Positions 25,915 to 34,480 of a stretch of 64,000 bases of DNA are shown here, one piece after another. The notes beneath the pieces were generated by a model. The model was not told the origin of the DNA. It made no database searches and saw only the letters and a program-made list of their open reading frames with translations. Numbering within the stretch: the stretch's first letter is position 1; the number at the start of each line of letters is the position of its first letter. Source of the stretch: Alphaproteobacteria bacterium (GTDB lineage Bacteria; Pseudomonadota; Alphaproteobacteria; Micavibrionales; UBA2020); contig JAICWS010000003.1 of NCBI GenBank assembly GCA_025934695.1, positions 124,001-188,000 of the forward strand. The letters run 5' to 3'. A program made the translations under genes and the position numbers.

Positions 25915-26637
25915 TTAGGCCGCTCTCAATTTAAGGGAATTCAGAATATCTTTCGCCGCCTGCGCGGGATCGGATGCCTGCGTGATGGGGCGGCCGATGA
26001 CGAGATAGTCGGCGCCGTATTTCGCGGCGTCGGCGGGCGTCATGGTGCGCTTCTGGTCGCCTTTTTCTGCGCCCGCGGGCCGGATGCCAGGGACGACGAG
26101 CAGCATGCCCTTGTCGAGCGCCGGTCGCAGCACCTTGATTTCCTGCGGCGCGCACACGAGCCCTTGGATGCCGGCCGACTGGCCGAGCAATGCCAGGCGC
26201 TTCACCTGCTCCTCGATCGACCAGCCCTGCCCGATCGCCTCGAGGTCCATGCCGTCGATATGCGTCAGCACCGTGACGCCCAGAATCTTCGGCGCATGGA
26301 CCTTTTCTTTCTCCGCCGCTTCCTGCGCCGCCGTAATGGCAGCGATCATCATGTCCTTGCCACCCGAGGTATGCACGGTGATGAAGTCGGGGCGGCAACG
26401 CGCCGCGGCGCGCACAGCGCCGGCCACCGTGTTCGGGATGTCGTGCAACTTGAGGTCGAGGAAGATTTCCTTATCGCCACAGGCGGCGCGGAGCTTGGTA
26501 ATGCCCTGCGGCCCTTCGGCGGCGAAGAATTCGAGACCCAGTTTGATGCCGATGGGCACGCCGGCGAGTTTGGTTACCATCGTATGCGCGTCATCGTAAG
26601 TGCTGGCGTCGATGGCGCAGAAAATGCGGCAGGTCAT
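25915..26637 (-). CDS. pyrF: Orotidine 5'-phosphate decarboxylase
   Basis: This 240-residue TIM-barrel enzyme decarboxylates OMP to UMP in pyrimidine synthesis. The catalytic Lys-Asp array is in EIFLDLKLHDIPNTVAGA, the substrate-binding loop in FITVHTSGG, and the phosphate-binding end in VVPGIRPAGAEKGDQKRTMTP with YLVIGRPITQA. It follows a RidA-like gene on the same strand by 39 bases. The two interrupt two ankyrin operons on the other strand. Confidence 0.96.
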   Translation of the reverse strand: MTCRIFCAIDASTYDDAHTMVTKLAGVPIGIKLGLEFFAAEGPQGITKLRAACGDKEIFLDLKLHDIPNTVAGAVRAAARCRPDFITVHTSGGKDMMIAAITAAQEAAEKEKVHAPKILGVTVLTHIDGMDLEAIGQGWSIEEQVKRLALLGQSAGIQGLVCAPQEIKVLRPALDKGMLLVVPGIRPAGAEKGDQKRTMTPADAAKYGADYLVIGRPITQASDPAQAAKDILNSLKLRAA

Positions 26638-26676
26638 GAAAATCGTCTCGTAATGAAATTACTCTCCAATCGGATG

Positions 26677-27141
26677 CTACCTGATCTCGAATATCGCTTC
26701 AACTTCGACCGCAGCGCCCAAGGGCAGCGCAGAAACGCCGACCGACGCGCGCGCATGGCGGCCCGCATCGCCGAAAACCTCGACCATCAGGTCGGAGGCG
26801 CCATTGACGACTTTTGGATGGTCGGTGAAATCGGGCGTCGAGGCGACGAAGCCGCCGAGGCGCAGGCAGCGCACGACGCGATCGAGATCGCCTTTCAGCG
26901 CGGCCTTGACCTGTGCGATGATGCTGATGGCGCAGAGCTTGGCGGCGTCGCGGCCCTGTTCGACCGTCGTACCCGCGCCCAGCGTGCCCTTGACGAGCGC
27001 AGGTCCCGCGCCCGGCAACTGGCCCGAAATGTAAAGCGTATTGCCCGAGATCGTGAAGGGCACGTAATTGGCGACCGGCGCCGCCAGTTCCGGCAGGGTG
27101 ATGCCGAGGCTTTTGAGTTTGTCGTCGATTTTCGAGGCCAT
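26677..27141 (-). CDS. RidA family protein (reactive enamine/imine deaminase-like)
   Basis: The 154-residue product belongs to the YjgF/YER057c/UK114 family. It shows YVPFTISGNTLYISGQLPG near the start, ALKGDLDRVVRCLRLGGFV in the middle and the C-terminal RASVGVSALPLGAAVEVEAI, in which the Arg is the imine-binding residue of active RidA. Active members release ammonia from 2-aminoacrylate. This longer form (usual RidA is about 130 residues) may have another substrate. The ribosome binding site is AAAGGAGA. Confidence 0.9.
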   Translation of the reverse strand: MASKIDDKLKSLGITLPELAAPVANYVPFTISGNTLYISGQLPGAGPALVKGTLGAGTTVEQGRDAAKLCAISIIAQVKAALKGDLDRVVRCLRLGGFVASTPDFTDHPKVVNGASDLMVEVFGDAGRHARASVGVSALPLGAAVEVEAIFEIR

Positions 27142-27458
27142 GAGAAATCTCCTTTAGCTGACGAGAGCGTAAAGGAGCGGGTTTGCGGGCGCAACGTCTC
27201 TTCCAGGCGGGCGCTTTTCCGCAGCTGATTCTGCCCTTGGGACGTCCATTGTCCATGCATTGAGCATATAACAGGCGCAATCGGACGGCCTTTTTAGGCT
27301 CTGTTAACAGGCTGATACAGAAAGATAATCATAGATTACCCGCTTTCCGGGAAAGGCCCCAAATTATTCCATTTTCCATATTGCTAAATAGGTACTTCTT
27401 CGGCATAATGGCCGGAATCAAAAAAATGAAAGCCAGAGGTTTCGGGCGGTTAAACGAC
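27142..27458. other. Divergent intergenic region RidA / ankyrin operon 2
   Basis: This 317-base gap holds the promoter of ankyrin operon 2 at 27381-27409 and presumably the RidA promoter near 27250. The stretch 27290-27400 is AT-rich compared with its surroundings. I see no additional gene. Confidence 0.4.
27381..27409 (+). promoter_or_regulatory. Candidate promoter of ankyrin operon 2
   Basis: TTGCTA (27381-27386), 17 bases, CATAAT (27404-27409). It lies inside the longest possible ORF, supporting the later start at 27459. Confidence 0.5.
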
Positions 27459-28394
27459 ATGACGACAAAAGACATTTTCAATCAGGCGGCAAACGACAAC
27501 GGTGCCCCCCGCGCACAGCCGGCCACGCCCGCGCCGGACGCCGACATTCGCGATGTCCTGAAGGAGCTGCGCGCGAAAAGCCGCGCGCGCGGGGCCAATG
27601 ACAACGAACCCAACCCTGACATGGAACTGCTCAAAGCGGCAGAGGCCGGCGATCTGGCGAAGGTCAAACACTGGCTGAAACAGGGCGCGAACATCGACGC
27701 CCGCCACGTCAACAATGATACGCCGCTCATTATCGCCGCCCGCGAAGGGCATGAAGAGATCGCGATTTACCTGGCCACCCGCAAGGAAGGCAAGGCCGAC
27801 GCAAGCCTTTCGAACAAGCAGATGGAAACCGCGCTGCTCGTCGCCGCCTGCGATGCGAATACGCCGATCGCCATTGCCCTGATCAAGGCGGGCGCGCCGC
27901 TGAACGACCAGGACAAGACCGGCGCGACGGCGGCTTTCCACGCCGCGCAGACCGGCAACGACACGCTGATGAAGGCGCTGGCGGAAGCCGGGGCCGACCT
28001 GAACCTTCCCGACGTCAAGAACACGACGCCGTTGATGCAGGCCGTCAAGTTCCGGCACGGGCCGGTCATGGCGATCCTCTACGATCACAGGGCAAACCTC
28101 GACGCGCAGGACGGTGAGGGCATGACCGCGCTGATGCACGCGGTGGCCATCGGCAATAACCTCATGAGCTGCAGCATCATCCACGAAGGCGCGAATATCG
28201 AACTGAAAAACAAGGAGCACAAGACCGCGTTCGACATCGCGGAGGCGCTCGGCCACGGCGGCCTCGCCGATGCGATTGACGAAGCCTTGCGCGCCCTGAA
28301 TGCCGAAAGATACGGCGCTTTCCACACCGGCACGCACAAGCAGGTGCCGGCGATGCGGCGCCTGTCGCTCAAACCCCCGGAGGACAAGCCGTGA
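27459..28394 (+). CDS. Ankyrin repeat protein, operon 2 gene 1
   Basis: From ATG 27459 the protein has 311 residues (starts at 27381, 27408 or 27429 are possible but coincide with or precede the promoter). A disordered N-terminal part (ANDNGAPRAQPATPAPD) leads to ankyrin repeats at about 50-280: NIDARHVNNDTPLIIAAREG, QMETALLVAACDANTPIAIAL, KNTTPLMQAVKFRHGPVMAIL, GMTALMHAVAIGNNLMS. The tail ends AMRRLSLKPPEDKP. The next gene starts in a GTGA overlap. No signal peptide is seen. Confidence 0.87.
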   Translation: MTTKDIFNQAANDNGAPRAQPATPAPDADIRDVLKELRAKSRARGANDNEPNPDMELLKAAEAGDLAKVKHWLKQGANIDARHVNNDTPLIIAAREGHEEIAIYLATRKEGKADASLSNKQMETALLVAACDANTPIAIALIKAGAPLNDQDKTGATAAFHAAQTGNDTLMKALAEAGADLNLPDVKNTTPLMQAVKFRHGPVMAILYDHRANLDAQDGEGMTALMHAVAIGNNLMSCSIIHEGANIELKNKEHKTAFDIAEALGHGGLADAIDEALRALNAERYGAFHTGTHKQVPAMRRLSLKPPEDKP

Positions 28395-29215
28395 ACTTCC
28401 TCAAGAAAGCTTTCGGCAAGCCAGCCACCAAGGCGCCGGCGGAAATGCCTGAAGAGCTGGCCCGCCAACTGCTCGAAGCCGTCGATACCAACGACGAGGC
28501 CTGGGTACTGGACTTGGCGCGCCGCGGCGCGCCTGTGGATGCGCGCGACAATATTCAAAGAACGGCGCTGATGGTAGCCGCCGAAGAAGGCTACGACAAG
28601 ATCGTGGCGGTGCTGCTGGCCCACAAGGCCGACGCATCGCTGGTAAACGGCCTGGATCAGACGGCGCTCCACTTCGCCCTGCGCCGCGCCCAGAAAGACA
28701 TTGCCCTGTCCCTGATACCGCTCACGCCCATCAATGGACAGGATAACCATGGCGCGACACCCGCCTTTTACGCCGCGCGGACCGGCACCGCCGAAGCCCT
28801 GGAAGCGCTCGCGCAAAAACAGGCCGACTTCACCATCGCGGATGTGCATGGCAAGACGCCGCTGATGGAAGCGATCGGTTGCGGCCACCCAGAGGCCGTC
28901 GACGTTCTGGTCAAATACGACTGCGCCCTCAACGCCCGTGACGAGGACGGCCGCACCGCCCTCATGCACGCGACGATATTGCGGAACCTGCCGCTGGTTG
29001 AAAAGTTCCTGTCGCTGGGCGCGCATGCGCAACTGAAAGACAAGGCCGGCGATACCGCAGCCGCGCTCGCCCGGCGGCTGGGCATCGAGGGACAGGTGCT
29101 GGAAAAACTCGAGGCGGCAGAAAACGCGCCGGCCGAGGCGTTCCGCAGCGGTGCCGAAAAAAACTTCTCCGCGATGAAGAAAATCACCTTCGCGCGACCC
29201 GGGGCGACGGCATGA
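28391..29215 (+). CDS. Ankyrin repeat protein, operon 2 gene 2
   Basis: This 274-residue protein starts with GTG at 28391, overlapping gene 1 by 4 bases. A short basic N-terminus (NFLKKAFGKPATKAP) precedes about six repeats, for example QRTALMVAAEEGYDKIVAVLL, GATPAFYAARTGTAEALEALA and GRTALMHATILRNLPLVEKFL. It ends AMKKITFARPGATA, which aligns with the tail of gene 1 (AMRRLSLKPPEDKP). It overlaps gene 3 by 4 bases. Confidence 0.87.
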   Translation: MNFLKKAFGKPATKAPAEMPEELARQLLEAVDTNDEAWVLDLARRGAPVDARDNIQRTALMVAAEEGYDKIVAVLLAHKADASLVNGLDQTALHFALRRAQKDIALSLIPLTPINGQDNHGATPAFYAARTGTAEALEALAQKQADFTIADVHGKTPLMEAIGCGHPEAVDVLVKYDCALNARDEDGRTALMHATILRNLPLVEKFLSLGAHAQLKDKAGDTAAALARRLGIEGQVLEKLEAAENAPAEAFRSGAEKNFSAMKKITFARPGATA

Positions 29216-29772
29216 GCTCATCCGACACTGATTTCGCCTCCCTTCTCGAGGCCGCTATCGCCGATCATGCTTTCGACGAGATCATCGCGCTCGTAAGACG
29301 CGGCGCCTCGCCCGACTGGGCGCGTAACGGCGGCGAGACGCTGCTGATCCATGCCGTCAGCCAGGGGCAGCGTGGTCTCGTCGCCGCGCTGATCGAGGCT
29401 GGCGCGAACCCGGATCTTGCGGACTCTGGCGGCGATACGCCGCTCATTCATGCGGCGCGGCACAATTTGCACAGCATTGTCGAAGATCTGCTCGAACGCC
29501 AAGCCTGCCCCTTGAAGCGCAATGGCAGGGGCGAAAGCTCCCTGGATGTCGCGCGCCTGGCGTCGAAGGCGCTGGCCCTGACGTTTAATGACACGAACAT
29601 GTCGATCGATCAGATCCAGCATGATTTCTCTCGTATCGAGCGCATCGCCCGTCGCCTTGCGGATGCGGCGGACGAGGCGAGCGAGCGCAACGCGATCTCG
29701 GATTGTCATGGCGGCCTTTCCCAAACGATGACCGTGACGCCGCCACTGAAGTTTCGACCCAAGGGGCCGTAA
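29212..29772 (+). CDS. Ankyrin repeat protein, operon 2 gene 3
   Basis: The 186-residue product has three repeats at its N-terminus (FDEIIALVRRGASPDWARNG, GETLLIHAVSQGQRGLVAAL, GDTPLIHAARHNLHSIVEDLL) and then a helical segment of about 70 residues without repeats (DQIQHDFSRIERIARRLADA). It ends in TPPLKFRPKGP. It closes the operon, 42 bases before the convergent stop of the ribonucleotide-reductase-like gene. Confidence 0.85.
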   Translation: MSSSDTDFASLLEAAIADHAFDEIIALVRRGASPDWARNGGETLLIHAVSQGQRGLVAALIEAGANPDLADSGGDTPLIHAARHNLHSIVEDLLERQACPLKRNGRGESSLDVARLASKALALTFNDTNMSIDQIQHDFSRIERIARRLADAADEASERNAISDCHGGLSQTMTVTPPLKFRPKGP

Positions 29773-29814
29773 ACCGCTGAAAAGAATGCACCGAGATCGG
29801 GCAGGTTTGAAAAA

Positions 29815-32412
29815 TCAGGACGCCGCGCGGACCAGTTTCGGAATTTTGATCGTTTCTTCTTCTGCGACATCCTGCGCGACCGGCGCTTCCGCCATCGGCA
29901 GGGGATGCAGCAGCGAGCAGCTGTCGCGATAGATGCGCAGCTGCTTGGCGCCCAGTTCCCAGGCGAGGAGCGCGAGGCGGTCGACATCCTCGACGGCGGC
30001 GGCATTGGGAATTTCAATGGTATTTACGGCAGCGCCCGACAAAAACGGCTCGATCGCGGCCTGCATCTTCACTTCCGCTTCGGGCGCGACGCGGCGCACG
30101 CCGCCGGCGGCGGGGGCGCGGCAGTCGAAGACGCTTAAGTGCTGGACTTTGAGGTGCGGCGCGCCTTCGAGCATCATGGTGCCGCAGCAATAGATGTTGG
30201 CGGTGTCGATATGGTCTTCGGAGAAGCCGAGGGCCTTGAGCATGTCGAAAGTGCCCGACAACAGGTCCTCGGCCCTGAAGCCCAGCATGCGGCGGCAGAA
30301 GTCCTCGCCCAGCGTCCATTTATTGAAGGCGTAGCGGATATGCTGTGCGGACTTCAGCGCGACTTCCAGCGCATCGAGCGCCGCCTGGTGGAAACCCTTG
30401 GCCTTCAGCGTCTTGTGGTTGATGTGCGGCGCATCGAGCAGCGTGCCGTGGCCGATAGCGTAAAAATAAATATCGTCAAGCTCGCGCGCGCTGTAACCAA
30501 GGCGCGACAGTGCCCGGGGCACCGCGGGATTCAGCTTTTTGCCGTACATCTCGGATGTCTCGAGCGCATCGCTGAAATAGCCTTCGAAGCGGGCGAGCGC
30601 GGCCTCGGGCGCGACGTCGCGTGCGCTGCCGCCGAGCAGGGCCTGCAGCGCGAAGTCGGTGTCGACCGAGGTCAGGTGCGCGTGACGGAGTCCCTTGTCG
30701 CGCGCGGCGGCATAGGCCTCGTCCCAGACCTGGCCGACGGCCGCGACGAGCGCCTTGTCGGCACATTGTTTCGCATTCAGCTGCACCGGACGCCGCGATA
30801 CGCCGTTATTCATGTACGCAGTGCCGGAGATGGCGGCCATGCGGTCCTTGATTGATTGCAGCACGGTTTTTTCGACCAGCCGGTAATTTTCGAATGAGCC
30901 GACCGCGGCGGCGATCGCGGCAGATGCCCGGTGCGCAGCTCCCGACACCAGCGCGGCAATCAGCCCCGCCGCGTTTCGGCCCGCCTCGCTGTCATAGGGC
31001 AGCGCCGACGACATGAGCAGCGTTGATATGCCGGTGAAGCCGATGGCGAGCGGCCGGTAATCGCGCGTGTTCTCCGCGGCGTCCACATACGCGAAAGAGG
31101 CTTCCAGCGCGACAGCCAGCGTTTCGGTCGCGTGCACAACCCCGGCCGCGTCGATGATGCCGGCGTCGGTTGAGAAAGAGGTGAGGTTGAGGGTGCCGCC
31201 CGGCGCGCAGATGCCGCCCGCGAAAATGACGCCGCCCTGCCCGCTCAGACCCATATGCTCAATGAAGGTGCCCGCGCTGTCGCGGAAGAACAGGCCCGGC
31301 TCGCCCGACGACCAGATCGCGTCGATCATATCATTCCAGAGTTTTTCGGCGGAAACATGGCGACGGTCCTCGCCGTCTTCTTCGAGCATGAAGCCGTGGC
31401 CGGTCAGCGCCCGTTCGATGAATTCGTCGGGAACGGAAAGGGTCGCGACGAGCGGCAGAGGGTTTTCTTCTGCTTCGCTCGCGGCATTGAGGTTTACGTT
31501 TTCAAAACCCTGCCGCGCGTAGGCGAGCGCCATGCGCAAGGCCGCTTCGGGCGCACCGGCCGCGCGGGCGCGTTCGACCGCGCGGGCAAGCTCGGGATTG
31601 AAATCGGGATCGAAGCCGAAGACGGCCTCGCGGTCGCAGGCGTCCATGACCAGGTGCATGGCCTGCTCGAGCAGACGCGCGCCCAGTTCGCGCGACAAAA
31701 TGTCGATGTCGGAGCGGCGCTTCAGAGTTGCGAAATCGCGGCTGTCGATGCTTTCCACCGGCAGCAGGACCGATAGTTTGCGTCCTTCGCCGTCGAGCGC
31801 CAGATTTTCCGCGGCAAGGCGGATGCGGCGCAGGAGATTCTTTTGCGAAGAGCCGGGCGCAATGGAAACGCCCGCCTGCGGCGCCTTCACCGCGTTGCCC
31901 AGCGCCGCGATCTCGGCAGCAGGCTGGAAAGGGGCATCGGCGACGCCATAGGCCCAATCGAGGCCCGCCGCGGCCAACAGCGCGATTTCGGGCGCGGCCT
32001 TGCGGTGCAGGAGCAGGAAACGGAATTCATCGTAGAAGGCGCGGGCGTCTTCCTCGGCGTCGAACAACCCGGCTTTCCAGCCGTGATAGCAAAGCCCGCC
32101 CGCCACGCGGTGGATGACGTTGCGCGCGTCGCGCTCCTGCCGGTAGCGCCATTCGGCGGAGACGGCTTCGAGCCCTTCCGCGTCCGGCGCCTGCCGCCAC
32201 AGCCACTGCGGCACCCCTTCCTCGGGTACGGGACGGGTCAGCGCCGGCAGCGGCGCGCGGTAGAAGACCTTTGTCAGAAGCACGTCGACCGCCGCGCTGC
32301 CCCAGCCCTGGGGAACGGTATATTCAAACCAGTCTTCACCCTTGTGAAGGCGGTAGCGGGATTCGACGAGGGGATCCCGGCCTGCTTGCGTGTTGTGGCG
32401 GGCGATGCGCAA
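29815..32412 (-). CDS. Class II ribonucleotide reductase-like protein, probably inactive
   Basis: The 865-residue protein resembles the adenosylcobalamin-dependent reductase NrdJ along its length: the N-terminal VPQWLWRQAPDAEGL, GWKAGLFDAEEDARAFYDE and LLAAAGLDWAYG, and the C-terminal AIGHGTLLDAPHINHKTLKAKGF, YAFNKWTLGEDFCRR and MLEGAPHLKVQH. Alphaproteobacterial NrdJ is about 1,200 residues. Here the first active-site part (ending in GSGTGSN in the family) is missing, the NPCSE motif is replaced by LSGQGGVIFAGG near residue 390-400, the PTGTI phosphate loop is not found, and the C-terminal Cys-rich redox tail is absent. It may be a regulatory or structural paralogue. Confidence 0.8.
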   Translation of the reverse strand: MRIARHNTQAGRDPLVESRYRLHKGEDWFEYTVPQGWGSAAVDVLLTKVFYRAPLPALTRPVPEEGVPQWLWRQAPDAEGLEAVSAEWRYRQERDARNVIHRVAGGLCYHGWKAGLFDAEEDARAFYDEFRFLLLHRKAAPEIALLAAAGLDWAYGVADAPFQPAAEIAALGNAVKAPQAGVSIAPGSSQKNLLRRIRLAAENLALDGEGRKLSVLLPVESIDSRDFATLKRRSDIDILSRELGARLLEQAMHLVMDACDREAVFGFDPDFNPELARAVERARAAGAPEAALRMALAYARQGFENVNLNAASEAEENPLPLVATLSVPDEFIERALTGHGFMLEEDGEDRRHVSAEKLWNDMIDAIWSSGEPGLFFRDSAGTFIEHMGLSGQGGVIFAGGICAPGGTLNLTSFSTDAGIIDAAGVVHATETLAVALEASFAYVDAAENTRDYRPLAIGFTGISTLLMSSALPYDSEAGRNAAGLIAALVSGAAHRASAAIAAAVGSFENYRLVEKTVLQSIKDRMAAISGTAYMNNGVSRRPVQLNAKQCADKALVAAVGQVWDEAYAAARDKGLRHAHLTSVDTDFALQALLGGSARDVAPEAALARFEGYFSDALETSEMYGKKLNPAVPRALSRLGYSARELDDIYFYAIGHGTLLDAPHINHKTLKAKGFHQAALDALEVALKSAQHIRYAFNKWTLGEDFCRRMLGFRAEDLLSGTFDMLKALGFSEDHIDTANIYCCGTMMLEGAPHLKVQHLSVFDCRAPAAGGVRRVAPEAEVKMQAAIEPFLSGAAVNTIEIPNAAAVEDVDRLALLAWELGAKQLRIYRDSCSLLHPLPMAEAPVAQDVAEEETIKIPKLVRAAS

Positions 32413-32615
32413 TTGTTAACCCGTTGAAGAGGCGAAAATATTTACAGAAAGTCCGTGAGATGGTGGAGCGAATGTGGCACAAGCGGCTGCGGCAATCAAC
32501 GATGATTTGCCGAGGATCCGCACTAACTAAATACCAAGAAAAGCATTGCTCTTTCGCGGCGACTGCGCATATTTATGAATCTGCGGCAAGATATGCAGAT
32601 AAATTAAGGCGTCAC

Positions 32616-33005
32616 ATGGCTAAAGTTTCCATATTCGGTGTCCTCAGCAACGTGCAGATGCTGCTCTTTACCGCCCTGCACGGAAAATTCGTGGGCGAGG
32701 ACATGCTGGGCAACAAGTATTATCGCGGCAAGCCCCTGAAGGGCCGCAAGCGTGAGCGCCGCTGGGTCATGTACAAGAACCTGCCCGAGGCGTCGCTGGT
32801 GCCCCCCGAATGGCACGGCTGGCTGCATCACCAGACCGACGCGGTGCCGCAGGCTTTGAGCAAATACCGCAAGGAATGGCAGCTGCCGCCGCAGCCAAAC
32901 CTGACCGGCACGGGCGCCGCCTATCTGCCGCCCGGCCATACGCTGCGCGGCGGCAAGCGCGACGCCGCGACAGGCGATTACACGGCCTGGCAACCGCCGC
33001 AATAG
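32616..33005 (+). CDS. NDUFA12-like complex I accessory protein
   Basis: The 129-residue product starts MAKVSIFGVLSNVQML and has the family core GNKYYRGKP, RRWVMYKN, EASLVPPEWHGWLHHQTD. In mitochondria and alphaproteobacteria NDUFA12 (B17.2) is a peripheral subunit of NADH:ubiquinone oxidoreductase. The frame is open from 32271, but the ATG at 32616, behind AAGG, fits the family length. It is followed by mlaD and a DUF2155 gene, an order I know as common in alphaproteobacteria. Confidence 0.93.
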   Translation: MAKVSIFGVLSNVQMLLFTALHGKFVGEDMLGNKYYRGKPLKGRKRERRWVMYKNLPEASLVPPEWHGWLHHQTDAVPQALSKYRKEWQLPPQPNLTGTGAAYLPPGHTLRGGKRDAATGDYTAWQPPQ

Positions 33006-33023
33006 CGAAAACGGGAAAGAGAC

Positions 33024-33560
33024 ATGCAAAGAAATATCGCTGAAACGATTTTGGGAGCGGTCGTCCTTCTCGTGGCGGCAGGCTTCGTGTTCTTCTTCTA
33101 CCGCACGACCGACATCAAGCCAGCCTCGGGTTACGAGTTGACCGCCTCTTTCAGCGCCATCGACGGCCTCGAAGCGGGCAGCCCGGTGCGCATCAGCGGC
33201 GTGAAAGTGGGCCAGGTGCTGGGCTTCGAGCTCGACAAGGACAGCTATCATGCGGTCGTCCACATGAATATCGACTCTTCCGTGAAACTGCCGAAGGACA
33301 CGACAGCGGTGGTCGCGAGCGCGGGCCTGCTGGATGGCAAGTTCATGACCCTGCAGCCGGGCGCGGACGAGGAAATGTTGAAACCCGGCGACCGCATCGA
33401 ATTTACGCAGTCGACCCCCAGCCTCGAGAAGCTCATCAGCCAGGCGATTTTCAGCGCCAACAAAGGCAAAGGCGGTGACGAGGATTCCGCCGGCGCCGCT
33501 GAGGAGCCATCGAAGAAGAACCATAAGGCCCATGCAGCGGAGTCGGACGAGCACCCGTGA
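33024..33560 (+). CDS. mlaD: Outer-membrane lipid asymmetry protein MlaD
   Basis: The 178-residue protein has one N-terminal membrane helix (LGAVVLLVAAGFVFFFYR) and an MCE domain (GYELTASFSAIDGLEAGSPV, RISGVKVGQVLGFELD, AGLLDGKFMTLQPG). MlaD forms a periplasmic ring that carries phospholipids between membranes with MlaFEB. Those partner genes are not in this window. The C-terminal 35 residues are charged and disordered. It overlaps the DUF2155 gene by 4 bases (GTGA). Confidence 0.93.
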   Translation: MQRNIAETILGAVVLLVAAGFVFFFYRTTDIKPASGYELTASFSAIDGLEAGSPVRISGVKVGQVLGFELDKDSYHAVVHMNIDSSVKLPKDTTAVVASAGLLDGKFMTLQPGADEEMLKPGDRIEFTQSTPSLEKLISQAIFSANKGKGGDEDSAGAAEEPSKKNHKAHAAESDEHP

Positions 33561-34480
33561 CCAAAGTCAGCTGCAGTCTTTTCGCTCTCTGCCTGCTCCT
33601 GGCGCTGCCGGTCATACCGGCTCATGCGCAGGAAGAAGCGCCGCCGTCCGCTGAAGAGAGGGCGGCAGCCGCGGCTGACGAACAGCCAGCAACCGTTAAG
33701 CCTGTCGCGGATAACGCCGCAGCAGCTGAAACCGCCGCCGCTACCGATAAAGCCGCAGGCGGCAAGACTGCAACGGATGCCGCGCCAAAACCTGCCGTCG
33801 GCAGCCAGGTCGCCGATGCCGGACAGGCGGGCGCCGAAGAAGCCATCGACGACAGCAAGATGGAAGATATGAATACCGTCCAGCTGCGCACGATCGACAA
33901 GCTGTCGGCGCGCACGCAGACGTTCGACATCCCGGTCGACAAGACAGTGAAATTCGGCAATTCACTGTTCATCAAGGTGCGCGCCTGCCGCCAGTCGTCG
34001 CCGCTGGCGCGGCCGGAGAATGCGGCGTTCCTGCAGATCTGGGAGCGCAAGCCGACGGAGGACAAGTCGCGCTGGCTGTTCTCAGGCTGGATGTTCGCGT
34101 CGAGCCCGTCGCTATCGCGGCTCGACCATCCGGTTTATGACGTCTGGGTGATGCAGTGCAAGAACGCGCCGACGTCCAAATCCGAGCAGTTCTCGTCCGA
34201 GACTGCGCCTGACGCGCAACCGCTGACGGGCAAAGCGGAGGACATCGGGTTCGTCGAGGGTGCAGCGCCCGCTAAATCCGCGCCCGCGACCGATGTGCCC
34301 GCAGCCTCGAAGCCGGCCAGCGACGCCGCCCCTGCGGCACCCGCGCCTGCCCCCTCCTCTACCCCGTCCGACAAATCCAGGCCCGCCAAGCCCGCGGTGC
34401 CACCGCTCGACAAGCTGCCCGGCTCCTTCGACGACGGCAAAGACAATGGCGGCGACGATTTGCCCTCGGGCGGCGACTGA
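33557..34480 (+). CDS. DUF2155 domain protein, secreted
   Basis: This 307-residue protein starts with GTG in the overlap with mlaD. It has a signal peptide (LFALCLLLALPVIPAHA), an Ala/Glu-rich linker to about 105, the DUF2155 domain at about 108-202 (VQLRTIDKLSARTQTFDIPV...FSGWMFASSPSLSRLDHPVYDVW, with Cys144 and Cys201) and a disordered Ala/Pro-rich tail of about 100 residues. The function of the domain is not known; it is often found next to mlaD and aat. From residue 194 on it overlaps the aat gene on the other strand by 346 bases. Confidence 0.88.
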   Translation: MTKVSCSLFALCLLLALPVIPAHAQEEAPPSAEERAAAAADEQPATVKPVADNAAAAETAAATDKAAGGKTATDAAPKPAVGSQVADAGQAGAEEAIDDSKMEDMNTVQLRTIDKLSARTQTFDIPVDKTVKFGNSLFIKVRACRQSSPLARPENAAFLQIWERKPTEDKSRWLFSGWMFASSPSLSRLDHPVYDVWVMQCKNAPTSKSEQFSSETAPDAQPLTGKAEDIGFVEGAAPAKSAPATDVPAASKPASDAAPAAPAPAPSSTPSDKSRPAKPAVPPLDKLPGSFDDGKDNGGDDLPSGGD

